Shown: positions 7,286 to 15,742, numbered from the stretch's first letter. The stretch: DNA of 17,337 nucleotides from Bacteroidales bacterium (GCA_027083715.1 JALWNR010000326.1:1-17337); one strand, 5' to 3'. Translations and numbers: made by a program. Notes: generated from the letters alone by a model not told the origin.

Positions 7286-8779
7286 ATGAATAATACGGAA
7301 AAATATTTTGAAAAATTCAAAAAAAATGTAGTTGGAAACGATGCTACATTTGAATCGCCTTATGGCATACAAAAAATAATTTATGCCGATTGGATTGCAA
7401 GTGGACGATTGTATGGTCCGATTGAGGATAAAATAAAAAATATTTTTGGCCCATTGGTTGGAAATACACATTCCGAAGCCAGTGAAACCGGAGTAGCCAT
7501 GACTCATGCTTATCATAAAGCACAGCAAATCATTAAGAATCACGTAAATGCCGGTGAAAATGATGTTTTACTCACATTAGGTCAAGGAATGACCTCTGCA
7601 ATAAATAAATTTATGCGAATTTTAGGATTAAAAATTCCGGAACAAATAAGAGCATATATGGATGATGCCGACAAACAATTTTGTATTCCCGAAGAGTGTC
7701 GTCCGGTGGTTTTTGTTACGCATATGGAACACCACTCAAATCATACGGCGTGGTTAGAAACCATTGCCGATGTTGTTGTTATTGAACCTAACGAAAAGCT
7801 GTTGGTTGAGCCTAAAAATTTGGAAAAAGAAATAAAGAAATATAAAAACAGAAAATATTTGTACGGTTCATTTTCAGCAGCTTCAAACGTAACAGGTATT
7901 ATTCCTCCCTATTTTGAATTGGCTAAAATAATGCATCAACACGGAGGGTATGCTTTCGTTGATTTTGCAGCTTCGGCTCCATATGTTGATATAAATATGC
8001 ATCCTGAAGATCCAGAAGCTTATTTGGATGCTGTTTTCTTTTCTCCGCATAAATTTTTAGGAGGTCCCGGAAGTGCCGGAATACTGATATTTAATAAAAA
8101 ACTGTATAAAAATGAAGTTCCTGACCAACCGGGAGGTGGAACTGTTGAATGGACAGACCGTTGGGGAAGAAAACGTTACATTGATGATATTGAAACCCGT
8201 GAAGATGGAGGTACACCGGGTTTTTTGCAAACCATACGTGCAGCTTTGGCAATTCGCTTAAAAGAGCAAATAGGAACAGATAATATGGAAAAAAGAGAAA
8301 AAGAACTCTTAAAAATTGCTTTTGAAAAAATGGAAAAAATTCCGGGGCTTCATATTTTAAGCGGTGATCATAAACACAGAATAGGGGTTATTTCATTTTA
8401 TCATGAAAAAGTACATCATAATTTGATGGTAAAATTATTAAATGACCGATATGGAATACAGGTTAGGGGCGGATGTTCTTGTGCAGGAACCTATGGACAT
8501 TTTTTATTGAACATCACACAAGAAATGTCGGAAGCAATTACCAAAGAAATAACCTTAGGAGATGCAAGTCATAAACCCGGATGGGTTAGAGTTTCAGTAC
8601 ATCCAACAATGACTGATGAAGAGCTGAGTTTTGTTGTTAATGCAATTGCCAAAGTGGTTGAAAATCATGATGAATGGATAAAAGAATATTATCATGATAA
8701 ACAAACAAATGAGTGGTTTCATAAGAAGTTTCATAGAAAAACACCGGATGATTTTACCCATTGGTTTGATTTTGAATAA
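7286..8779 (+). CDS. Class V PLP-dependent aminotransferase, cysteine-desulfurase-like (SufS/CsdA superfamily)
   Basis: This 497-residue protein has the class V fold-type I layout. YADWIASGRLY (about 33-43) is the substrate-entry segment, and GNTHSEASETG and TLGQGMTSAINKF (about 97-109) form the cofactor phosphate loop. THMEHHSN (145-152) supplies the stacking histidine, and VDFAASAPY (D226) the pyridine-nitrogen contact. SPHKFLGGPGSAG gives the Schiff-base lysine K256. Near the C-terminus VRGGCSCAGTYGH carries C397 and C399 where cysteine desulfurases hold their catalytic cysteine. The family removes sulfur or selenium from cysteine or selenocysteine. At nearly 500 residues this is longer than SufS (~405), with an insert around 110-135 and an extended charged tail, so the true substrate is uncertain. 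It follows a poly-cysteine ORF and terminator, which suggests cysteine-linked control (inference). A weak alternative promoter (TTTG 7242-7245, AACCTTTA 7266-7273) overlaps the terminator tail. Confidence 0.88.
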   Translation: MNNTEKYFEKFKKNVVGNDATFESPYGIQKIIYADWIASGRLYGPIEDKIKNIFGPLVGNTHSEASETGVAMTHAYHKAQQIIKNHVNAGENDVLLTLGQGMTSAINKFMRILGLKIPEQIRAYMDDADKQFCIPEECRPVVFVTHMEHHSNHTAWLETIADVVVIEPNEKLLVEPKNLEKEIKKYKNRKYLYGSFSAASNVTGIIPPYFELAKIMHQHGGYAFVDFAASAPYVDINMHPEDPEAYLDAVFFSPHKFLGGPGSAGILIFNKKLYKNEVPDQPGGGTVEWTDRWGRKRYIDDIETREDGGTPGFLQTIRAALAIRLKEQIGTDNMEKREKELLKIAFEKMEKIPGLHILSGDHKHRIGVISFYHEKVHHNLMVKLLNDRYGIQVRGGCSCAGTYGHFLLNITQEMSEAITKEITLGDASHKPGWVRVSVHPTMTDEELSFVVNAIAKVVENHDEWIKEYYHDKQTNEWFHKKFHRKTPDDFTHWFDFE

Positions 8780-9089
8780 AAAAAGGCAGTTAACCGCAAT
8801 AATTCATGAAATTCTCTTTATGCAGATACGAGGCACCGAATTTCGCCGACATATCTTTATATTTTTCACAAGCTACGCTTGTAAAGAGAAAAGTTCAAAG
8901 AATTCGTAACGAAGTAGATGCGTGAAGAGAATTTCAAGCAATACCCAACCTTTAGCCTCATGAGCCGAAGGCGAATAAATTTGAGTACGTTTTTTTGTAA
9001 TAAAACTCGCTCAACGCATTGATAATGAACATATTGCGGCATAATTATAACAAAAGCGGTGAATTTTGCGGGTTAAACTGCCTTTTTTT
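8778..9089. repeat. Nested inverted-repeat element, ~312 bp, between convergent genes
   Basis: The ends are imperfect inverted repeats: seven A then GGCAGTTAACCGCAA on the left (8778-8799), and TTGCGGGTTAAACTGCC then seven T on the right (9066-9089). A perfect 12-bp inverted pair lies inside: TGAAATTCTCTT at 8807-8818 and AAGAGAATTTCA at 8925-8936. A smaller hairpin ACAAGC-TAC-GCTTGT and the palindrome CTCATGAG are also present. I find no convincing ORF of its own; the open frame running through part of it is a continuation of other-frame sequence. The outer arms match those of the 4676-4752 hairpin. It fills most of the 393-base gap, and the remainder to 9172 holds only a weak AATTCAT/ATGAATT stem (9115-9137). 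Confidence 0.7.
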
Positions 9090-9172
9090 ATTATTAGGAA
9101 TCTTTAATCTGCATAATTCATCACATTTTTATGAATTTGTAGATAAATCATTATTTTATAGAACAATACAGA

Positions 9173-9940
9173 TTAATATGTAAACTCATCATCTTCAACT
9201 TCTAAATCTTTCAGGTGTCCGCCACGAACAACTTTTCCAAAACGATAACTGATAAAAATATTAAAAAGAAACTGAGAATTTTGAGTTGCCATAATTTCCA
9301 ATTCCTTTAAAAAAGCACTTGCCGAAGCTCCTACTTCAATAGCATTAACGCGCATTTCTTTTCTACTAAATTCAAAGCTAAAAGTTCCTTTAAGGAAAAC
9401 GCCCGGATCTACTTTCATTTCAGGAAAACCCTTGAAAAAAGAAGCTTTACCATAGATAATTTGAGTTTTGGAAATATCAAATTTTTCTTCTCTATATCCA
9501 TCCGGATAGGCAACTTGATAATAAATTGGTTTTAATAAAACCAAAGTAGGTCCGCCAGAATACACAAAGCGGATAGCAACCCCCCCTTTGTCCATTTTTC
9601 GGTATAGTTCTTTTTGAAAACCTGCCGAACCACGAAATTCCATCGCTACATTCATCTTTCCGTACACAAAACGCGACAGAGTGTATTGATCAACAGTAAC
9701 TTTATATTCTTTAGGATGTCGGATATAATTAAAATCAGCTTCCCAAATAAACTTACGCGCAGCATTTATTCTTTTCCCGTAACGATAGTTCATACCCCAA
9801 CCGTTTGAAAAGAAAAAGAACGCCCAGGTTTTTTCATTCCGGTAGAAAATCTTATTTTCTTCCTCAATTTCGCCTTGTGCAAATAGCTGAAAAGAAAAAA
9901 ACAAAGTAAACAGGTATAGTGTTAGTTTCTTGTAGTTCAT
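9173..9940 (-). CDS. Predicted outer-membrane beta-barrel protein, function unknown
   Basis: This 255-residue protein has a clear signal peptide (MNYKKLTLYLFTLFFSFQLFAQ, cleavage after FAQ). Its mature part is full of short amphipathic strands rich in Tyr, Phe and Gly: FFFFSNGWGMNYRYGKRIN, FIWEADFNYIRHPKEYKV, GGVAIRFVYSGGPTLVLLKP, and FNIFISYRFGKVV. The last is a typical closing barrel strand, followed by an acidic tail DLEVEDDEFTY that would lie in the periplasm. I recall similar proteins of this length across Bacteroidota but know no function. An SD-like GAGGGAG sits about 6 bases before the ATG, unusual in this window. It lies 57 bases downstream of a 45-residue lipoprotein gene on the same strand, possibly an operon, and converges with the class V PLP gene across the repeat element. 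Confidence 0.8.
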   Translation of the reverse strand: MNYKKLTLYLFTLFFSFQLFAQGEIEEENKIFYRNEKTWAFFFFSNGWGMNYRYGKRINAARKFIWEADFNYIRHPKEYKVTVDQYTLSRFVYGKMNVAMEFRGSAGFQKELYRKMDKGGVAIRFVYSGGPTLVLLKPIYYQVAYPDGYREEKFDISKTQIIYGKASFFKGFPEMKVDPGVFLKGTFSFEFSRKEMRVNAIEVGASASAFLKELEIMATQNSQFLFNIFISYRFGKVVRGGHLKDLEVEDDEFTY

Positions 9941-9997
9941 TAATATCTCCCTCTATCATTAAAAAATGAAAGATAAATAAATGAATTGTTTTAGTGT

Positions 9998-10135
9998 TTA
10001 ATTTTGTACGGAATTATTAGCCGGTTGCTCCATAGAGTATGCCGGACAAGGTGTTGCATGCTTATATCCTTTGCATGAACTTAATACAAAAATAATTCCT
10101 GCTACAAATACTACAAATAATACTCTTTTTTTCAT
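9998..10135 (-). CDS. Small lipoprotein, 45 residues
   Basis: ATG at 10135 opens a 45-codon frame starting MKKRVLFVVFVAGIIFVLSSC, a textbook lipoprotein signal: two lysines and an arginine, a hydrophobic core, then LSSC with the acylated Cys at residue 21. The mature peptide is only 25 residues (KGYKHATPCPAYS, then a polar tail ending NNSVQN). A second cysteine in TPCPAYS recalls a CPAY motif found in short Bacteroidota lipoproteins (from memory). It ends with TAA at 9998-10000, 57 bases before the outer-membrane barrel gene on the same strand. The two may be co-transcribed. Function unknown; it may be a periplasm- or surface-tethered partner of the barrel (speculative). The 187-base spacer upstream (10136-10322) is very AT-rich, and I see no promoter or gene in it. 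Confidence 0.75.
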   Translation of the reverse strand: MKKRVLFVVFVAGIIFVLSSCKGYKHATPCPAYSMEQPANNSVQN

Positions 10136-10322
10136 GTGCCTTTCATTTTATTAAACAAATAGCTCATTATAAGCTGTTTGAAAATTCAATAATTAATAGT
10201 AAATTAATTTAATAATACAATAATTAATTATCTAACAAAATAAAAGCCAAAATATTGCCTTTAATCGTATTAAATAATGTTAAAATATTATTATTATTGC
10301 GTAAAATTAAAAATAATTTGGT

Positions 10323-11072
10323 ATGATACAAACTATTCTAAATCATCGCTCTATCAGGAAATATAGTAAAAAAAATATAGATAAACAAATTCTGGATGAA
10401 ATATTATTAGCCGGCACACGTGCTTCAACCACAGGTAATATGCAGATATACAGTGTAATAGTAAGCACGGAAAAAGAGTTAAAAAACCGCTTATGGGAAG
10501 TACATTTTAAGCAAGATATGGTAAATCAGGCACCTGTGGTACTGACATTTTGTGCAGATATGAACCGTTTTAATAAATGGTGTAAAGCCAGAAATACAGA
10601 ACCTGCATATGATAATTTTTTATGGTTTTACAATGCATCAATTGATGCGATACTGGCTGCTCAAAATGTAGCACTTGCTGCTGAAAGTCATGGTTTGGGT
10701 ATTTGTTATCTGGGCACAACTACCTATATGGCTGATAAAATTGCCGATATTTTAAATTTGCCTGAGCAGGTTGTTCCTGTAACAACTTTAGTTGTCGGTT
10801 ATCCTGATGAATCTCCTGAATTGACAGATAGACTGCCTGTTGAAGCAGTTGTTCATTATGAAAAATATCAGGATTATGATAAGGAAAAAATTGAACAGCT
10901 TTATAAAGAGAAAGAAAATTTGCCCTCAACCAAAGAACTTATTAAAGTAAACGGTACTGAAAATCTTGCCCAAATCTTTACGCAAAAACGTTATGTGAAG
11001 AAAGATAATCTGCATTTCTCAAAAAGTTTTTTGGAATTCATTAAAAAACAGAATTTCATGAACAATGACTAG
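10323..11072 (+). CDS. Nitroreductase-family flavoprotein (NfsA/Frp-like NADPH oxidoreductase)
   Basis: This 249-residue protein has the N-terminal nitroreductase FMN motif LNHRSIRKYS (about 6-15) and ASTTGNMQ (34-41), where the phosphate/ribityl contacts of FMN lie. The second half of the flavin site follows: AAQNVALAAESHGLGICYLG (about 112-131). The 240-residue length and the long charged C-terminal extension after VVGYPDE match the NfsA/Frp group. These reduce nitroaromatics, quinones or flavins with NADPH as FMN-bound dimers in the cytoplasm. The physiological substrate cannot be told. The start ATG immediately follows TTTGGT. No consensus promoter is seen at the expected distance. The downstream coiled-coil gene follows after 115 bases. 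Confidence 0.9.
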   Translation: MIQTILNHRSIRKYSKKNIDKQILDEILLAGTRASTTGNMQIYSVIVSTEKELKNRLWEVHFKQDMVNQAPVVLTFCADMNRFNKWCKARNTEPAYDNFLWFYNASIDAILAAQNVALAAESHGLGICYLGTTTYMADKIADILNLPEQVVPVTTLVVGYPDESPELTDRLPVEAVVHYEKYQDYDKEKIEQLYKEKENLPSTKELIKVNGTENLAQIFTQKRYVKKDNLHFSKSFLEFIKKQNFMNND

Positions 11073-11187
11073 CAACTCATAAACAAAACAATATTATCGG
11101 TCAAAAAAGCAATATGTGTTTATCAAATCAATCGAAAAGAAGTAAAGATTAATTTGTACTTTTATATTGATTAATTTAGGGAAAGTT

Positions 11188-11946
11188 ATGGGCTGGAATA
11201 TTTTTAAAAGTAGTAAAAAGGACGATGAGAAATCTTTGTTGCAAAAGATTGATGCCTCTTTGCAAAAAACAAAGCGTGAAAAAAGGCAGGTTGTCAAAGA
11301 AATTGAAGAAATCAAAGACTGGGCAGCCAATGCTATTATTGATGCTTATTCTGACTTTTTTCCAAACTCAGAGCTAACCTATTACCGAAAGCAATATGCA
11401 GAAACAGCTTTGGAAGAATATGAAAAGATAAAAGCAAAGTTTAGCGCTCAAATGGATGAAGCAGAAGTACAAAAATGTGATGATATTGTTCATTCATACA
11501 TGGAGCAAATTAAAGTAAGAGAAGCCAAACTAAAACTCTATGAAAAACTGGAAACGGAATATCGTGAATCAAAAGAGAAATTAAAACAAGCTAAATTTCA
11601 GGAAGCCAAAGCAGCAAAACAATTAACAAAAGAGGAAAGACTCAAAGCTCATGCACAAAAGCTGAAGTTTTTGGAAGAAAAATCGGGCAAGGAAATATCT
11701 GAAATTGAAAAAGAAAGTTATAAACTGGAAGATATAAAACAGGATGTAGTTTATCATGAAGAGTATTATAAGGAGTTGAATCGCTTAGATAATCAGTTTA
11801 AAAAGGAAAAAGAACTTCCTGAAATTTCGGAAGACGATATTTTTAAACTTGATGACAAAGCAAAAGAAGGCTCTAATGATACTAACAAAGCTTCTTTTAA
11901 AGATGAAATTGATGATATTTTGAATAATCTGGACAGTGGAAAATAA
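11188..11946 (+). CDS. Coiled-coil protein of unknown function
   Basis: This 252-residue, highly charged, soluble protein is predicted to be mostly helical. After a short basic start (MGWNIFKSSKKDD), residues about 17-45 form one helix. A linker follows with a cluster of aromatics (DAYSDFFPNSELTYYRKQYA), then a long Lys/Glu/Ala-rich stretch from about 85 to 205 with heptad-like spacing. The C-terminus is acidic and low complexity (EGSNDTNKASFKDEIDDILN). I see no signal peptide, membrane segment or catalytic motif and do not recognise the family. A scaffold or filament-like role is possible. I chose ATG 11188, preceded by GGGAAAG, over an in-frame TTG at 11167. A strong bidirectional terminator follows directly. 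Confidence 0.75.
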   Translation: MGWNIFKSSKKDDEKSLLQKIDASLQKTKREKRQVVKEIEEIKDWAANAIIDAYSDFFPNSELTYYRKQYAETALEEYEKIKAKFSAQMDEAEVQKCDDIVHSYMEQIKVREAKLKLYEKLETEYRESKEKLKQAKFQEAKAAKQLTKEERLKAHAQKLKFLEEKSGKEISEIEKESYKLEDIKQDVVYHEEYYKELNRLDNQFKKEKELPEISEDDIFKLDDKAKEGSNDTNKASFKDEIDDILNNLDSGK

Positions 11947-11974
11947 AAAAAACCGGTTTTTACACCGGTTTTTT
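11947..11974. terminator. Bidirectional intrinsic terminator
   Basis: AAAAAACCGGT (11947-11957) and ACCGGTTTTTT (11964-11974) form an 11-bp stem around a 6-base loop, with A-tracts and T-tracts suitable for both strands. It lies between the stop codons of the coiled-coil gene (plus) and gapA (minus). Confidence 0.92.
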
Positions 11975-11993
11975 ATTTAAGTGTCAATATATT

Positions 11994-13052
<1,059 letters not shown>

Positions 13053-13097
13053 TTAAACCGTGCACATTTTAGCCTTGTGTACGATAAAAATCGACTG

Positions 13098-13129
13098 CAA
13101 AAATACGACTTTAAAATTAAAACATCAAA
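13098..13129 (-). promoter_or_regulatory. gapA promoter
   Basis: On the minus strand TTTG (13129-13126) is followed after 20 bases by TATTTTTG (13105-13098), an exact Bacteroidota -33/-7 pair. Transcription would start near 13090, about 90 bases upstream of the gapA ATG. Confidence 0.65.
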
Positions 13130-13132
13130 AAA

Positions 13133-13164
13133 TTTGAGAATTGAATTGAATAATATCACCTTTG
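13133..13164 (+). promoter_or_regulatory. Promoter of the acyl-CoA reductase operon
   Basis: TTTG (13133-13136) is followed after 20 bases by CACCTTTG (13157-13164), one mismatch from TAnnTTTG, then C. Initiation near 13171 gives a leader of about 12 nt before the ATG at 13183. The -33 boxes of this promoter and of gapA are only a few bases apart, back to back. Confidence 0.6.
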
Positions 13165-13182
13165 CAAAAAAAATCACAAAAA

Positions 13183-14226
13183 ATGAACTTAAAAGATAGA
13201 ATATTAGCATTCGCAGAGCTGGACGAACATCTTAGCTTTATTAATTTTCAAGCAAAACAGAAAATCAGTATAGAACGATTTAAAAATGTTATTCAGCAGG
13301 CATCCTTGAACAATGATTGGTTTACGCCTGAAAGCGTTAATTTTTCAATTAAAAGTATTGTTGAAAATTTAACAGAAAATCAACTGAATAAATGGCTGAG
13401 CAAATATCCTGAACTGGAAAACTATAACTCGTGTAAGAATGTGGCTGTAATTATGGCAGGAAATATTCCGTTGGTGGGTTTTCATGATTTATTAAGCATT
13501 CTGATTACAGGGCACAAAGCAATCGTTAAACTTTCAAGCAAAGACGATGTATTATTAAAAGGTATTACTGAACTATTAATTAATATAAATCCTGAGTTTA
13601 AAGATTATATCCATTTTGCTGATGAACGCCTGAAAGATTTTGACGCGGTAATTGCAACAGGAAGCAATAATTCGGCACAATATTTTGAATATTATTTTGG
13701 AAAATATCCTAACATTATTCGTAAAAACAGAAATTCAGTTGCGGTTTTGACCGGAAAAGAAACCGAAAAAGAATTAAAGTTGCTTGCCGATGATATTTTT
13801 CAGTATTTCGGACTGGGGTGTCGCAATGTTTCAAAAATATACATCCCTGATAACTTGGATTTAGACAGATTATTTAAAGCTGTATATCATTATAGGGAGG
13901 TGATTAACCATAATAAATATGCCAATAATTATACCTACAACCGTTCTGTATATATGATGAATAAAATTCATTTTTTTGAAAATGGTTTTCTGATTTTGAA
14001 AGAAGATATGGGAATGAGTTCACCCATTTCGGTGGTATTTTATGAACGCTATAAAAACTTAGACACTGTTAAACAACGTTTAAATATTGATAAAGAGCAA
14101 ATTCAGTGTGTAGTAAGTAATGTAAAAGAACTGCCGCAACAGGTTAATTTTGGCGAGGCACAAAAGCCTCGACTTTGGGATTATGCCGATAATGTGGATA
14201 CCTTAGAGTTTTTATTGAGTTTGTGA
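13183..14226 (+). CDS. LuxC-like acyl-CoA reductase
   Basis: This 347-residue protein resembles the LuxC family (PF05893) of NADPH-dependent acyl-CoA/acyl-protein reductases, which release fatty aldehyde through a thioester intermediate. It has the N-terminal NVAVIMAGNIPLVGFHDLL (about 86-104) and the nucleotide-binding stretch DAVIATGSNNSAQYFEYYFG (about 154-173). The likely catalytic cysteine is C213 in YFGLGCRNVSKIYIP, which aligns with the family's G-x-x-C-R. It lacks the luciferase and transferase partners found in lux operons, so a bioluminescence role is not supported. Aldehyde or aryl-polyene/lipid metabolism is possible (inference). An earlier TTG at 13162 falls inside the -7 promoter box, so ATG 13183 is chosen. 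miaA follows after 33 bases and the Nudix gene after that, suggesting an operon. Confidence 0.85.
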   Translation: MNLKDRILAFAELDEHLSFINFQAKQKISIERFKNVIQQASLNNDWFTPESVNFSIKSIVENLTENQLNKWLSKYPELENYNSCKNVAVIMAGNIPLVGFHDLLSILITGHKAIVKLSSKDDVLLKGITELLININPEFKDYIHFADERLKDFDAVIATGSNNSAQYFEYYFGKYPNIIRKNRNSVAVLTGKETEKELKLLADDIFQYFGLGCRNVSKIYIPDNLDLDRLFKAVYHYREVINHNKYANNYTYNRSVYMMNKIHFFENGFLILKEDMGMSSPISVVFYERYKNLDTVKQRLNIDKEQIQCVVSNVKELPQQVNFGEAQKPRLWDYADNVDTLEFLLSL

Positions 14227-14259
14227 TTTAAAAAATAAACAGGGGTACTGAACAAAAGA

Positions 14260-15171
14260 ATGAACAACAAAACGTTAATAGTAATCGTAGGTCCAACAGG
14301 CATCGGAAAAACCGATTTGAGTATTTTCCTTGCTCAAAAATTGGCTACGGAAATTATCTCGGCAGATTCGCGTCAATTTTTTCGCGAACTGAAAATAGGT
14401 ACTGCCGTACCCGATGATGAACAACTGCAGGAAGTAAAACATCATTTTATAGGGAACAAATCTATACAAGAGTATTATAATGCCAGCAGTTTTGAGTTTG
14501 AAGTGATTGATTTGCTCAAAAAGCTGTTTAAAACTAAAAATCAGGTAATTATGGTAGGTGGCTCGGGCATGTATGTTGATGCTGTATGCAAAGGCATTGA
14601 TGATTTGCCCGAAATTGATATGGAAATACGTAAGCAACTGATTAAAAAACTTGAAACAGAAGGTATTGAAAGCCTGCGCTTTGAACTAAAACGCTTAGAC
14701 CCTGACTACTATGCCGTTGCTGACCTGAAAAACCCGAAACGTTTGCTCAAAGCATTGGAAATTACCCTGCAAACAGGACAGCCTTATTCAACATTCCGAA
14801 CTCAAAGCATCAAAAAACGTGATTTTAAGATTTTAAAAATAGGACTGAATATTGAGCGCGAAAAGTTATATGAACGCATTGAAGAGCGTGTGGACAAAAT
14901 GATTGAAAACGGACTGGTAGATGAAGCTCAACTTTTCTTGCCCTTTAAACACCTAAACTCTTTAAACACGGTAGGTTACAAGGAGTTATTTCCATACATG
15001 GAAGGTGCATACCCTCTGGAAAGAGCTGTGGAATTAATTAAGCGGAACAGCCGCCGCTATGCCAAACGCCAGCTGAGTTGGTTTAACCGGGACAAAGAAA
15101 TAAATTGGTTTCGACCGAATGAGAGGGAAAAGATTTTGGAGTTTATTAATTCTTATATTTCAGGCATTTAG
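14260..15171 (+). CDS. miaA: tRNA dimethylallyltransferase
   Basis: This 303-residue enzyme transfers the dimethylallyl group to N6 of A37 in tRNAs reading codons that begin with U. The P-loop is GPTGIGKT (11-18), followed by SADSRQFF (34-41) with D36 and R38, and IGTAVPDDEQL with a downstream HHFIG. VMVGGSGMYVDAV covers the GGSGMY segment at about 100-105. The tRNA-binding and anticodon-region residues NPKRLLKALE, the helical insert QSIKKRDFKIL, and the C-terminal NTVGYKELFPYMEG and RRYAKRQLSWFNRD are all present. Length is normal. It is followed by the Nudix gene with a 4-base gap and preceded by the LuxC-like gene by 33 bases, consistent with a single transcript. Confidence 0.97.
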   Translation: MNNKTLIVIVGPTGIGKTDLSIFLAQKLATEIISADSRQFFRELKIGTAVPDDEQLQEVKHHFIGNKSIQEYYNASSFEFEVIDLLKKLFKTKNQVIMVGGSGMYVDAVCKGIDDLPEIDMEIRKQLIKKLETEGIESLRFELKRLDPDYYAVADLKNPKRLLKALEITLQTGQPYSTFRTQSIKKRDFKILKIGLNIEREKLYERIEERVDKMIENGLVDEAQLFLPFKHLNSLNTVGYKELFPYMEGAYPLERAVELIKRNSRRYAKRQLSWFNRDKEINWFRPNEREKILEFINSYISGI

Positions 15172-15175
15172 TCAT

Positions 15176-15622
15176 ATGCAAAAACAATTTACCATACGTG
15201 TATATGCCATTATCATTAATAAAAAGAACTTTGTTCTTTTAAGCGATGAATTTGTATTGGGTAGAAAAATTACCAAATTTCCGGGTGGGGGCTTAGAATT
15301 TGGTGAAGGCACAATTGATTGCCTTGAACGTGAAGCAATGGAAGAATTTGGACAAGAAATTGAAATCATCAGGCATCTTTATACAACCGATTATTTTCAG
15401 CCAGCTTTGCATAATACGGATATTCAGGTATTCAGCATTTATTATCTGGCAAAATTTAAAGAAAAACCACAGTTTAAAATTTCAACAAAAGCTTTTGATT
15501 TTGAAGAACTAAAAGAGGGAAATCAGAGTTTCCGTTGGGAAAAATTAGAAAATTTACAAGAAAATGATTTAAGTTTGCCGATTGATAAGAAAGTAGTGTC
15601 ATTGATAAAGGAGTTGTTGTAA
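15176..15622 (+). CDS. Nudix hydrolase
   Basis: This 148-residue protein carries a complete Nudix box at residues 38-60, fitting G-x5-E-x7-R-E-x2-E-E-x-G: the sequence around PGGGLEFGEG through REAMEEFGQ. The box binds Mg2+ and hydrolyses nucleoside diphosphate-X compounds. Surrounding strands (FTIRVYAIIINKKNFVLLSD; VFSIYYLAKF) fit the alpha/beta/alpha fold. Substrate is not determinable; the small size is like 8-oxo-dGTP or general NTP/sugar-nucleotide Nudix enzymes. I place the start at ATG 15176, four bases after the miaA stop, rather than at an upstream in-frame ATG at 15119 lying inside miaA. That upstream ATG would add 19 residues unlike the family. It is the last gene of the probable LuxC-miaA-Nudix operon, and no terminator hairpin is obvious after it. 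Confidence 0.9.
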   Translation: MQKQFTIRVYAIIINKKNFVLLSDEFVLGRKITKFPGGGLEFGEGTIDCLEREAMEEFGQEIEIIRHLYTTDYFQPALHNTDIQVFSIYYLAKFKEKPQFKISTKAFDFEELKEGNQSFRWEKLENLQENDLSLPIDKKVVSLIKELL

Positions 15623-15665
15623 AATATGCTTGTTCTGAACTTTACAGAAAGTGTTTTATAGAACT

Positions 15666-15742
15666 ATTGTTAAATTGTTATATTGCTAAACTGTTAAAAC
15701 TTATCTGCCCATCTGTGGATTATTGTATTGCTAAATTGCTAC
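15666..15742. repeat. Degenerate 8-bp tandem repeat (ATTGYTAA)
   Basis: Four head-to-tail units at 15666-15697 read ATTGTTAA, ATTGTTAT, ATTGCTAA and ACTGTTAA. Two more follow at 15727-15742 as ATTGCTAA and ATTGCTAC. The units lie in the Nudix-glycosyltransferase spacer, where no gene is seen. Unit length and consensus suggest an expansion-type repeat in a small noncoding spacer. It resembles the degenerate repeats I associate with four-helix-bundle insertions, but no remnant protein is present here. Confidence 0.55.

Noticed and set aside
8694..8909. 71-codon frame overlapping the end of the class V PLP gene
   Set aside because: It shares frame-shifted coding DNA and the repeat element, has no start context, and is not protein-like after the overlap.
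10136..10322. Possible promoter or RNA in the AT-rich spacer before the nitroreductase
   Set aside because: Only low-complexity TAATTAAT-type palindromes are present; no -7/-33 pair at a sensible distance.
11167..11187. TTG start for the coiled-coil gene
   Set aside because: ATG 11188 has a better upstream sequence (GGGAAAG), and the extra seven residues add nothing recognisable.
13162..13182. TTG start for the LuxC-like gene
   Set aside because: The TTG lies inside the -7 promoter box and would start upstream of the predicted transcription start; ATG 13183 fits better.
15119..15175. Upstream in-frame start for the Nudix gene
   Set aside because: It overlaps miaA by about 50 bases and adds residues unlike the family; ATG 15176 is 4 bases past the miaA stop.
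13183..15622. Bioluminescence (lux) operon because of the LuxC-like gene
   Set aside because: No luciferase subunits, acyl transferase or synthetase lie nearby; the neighbours are miaA and a Nudix enzyme.
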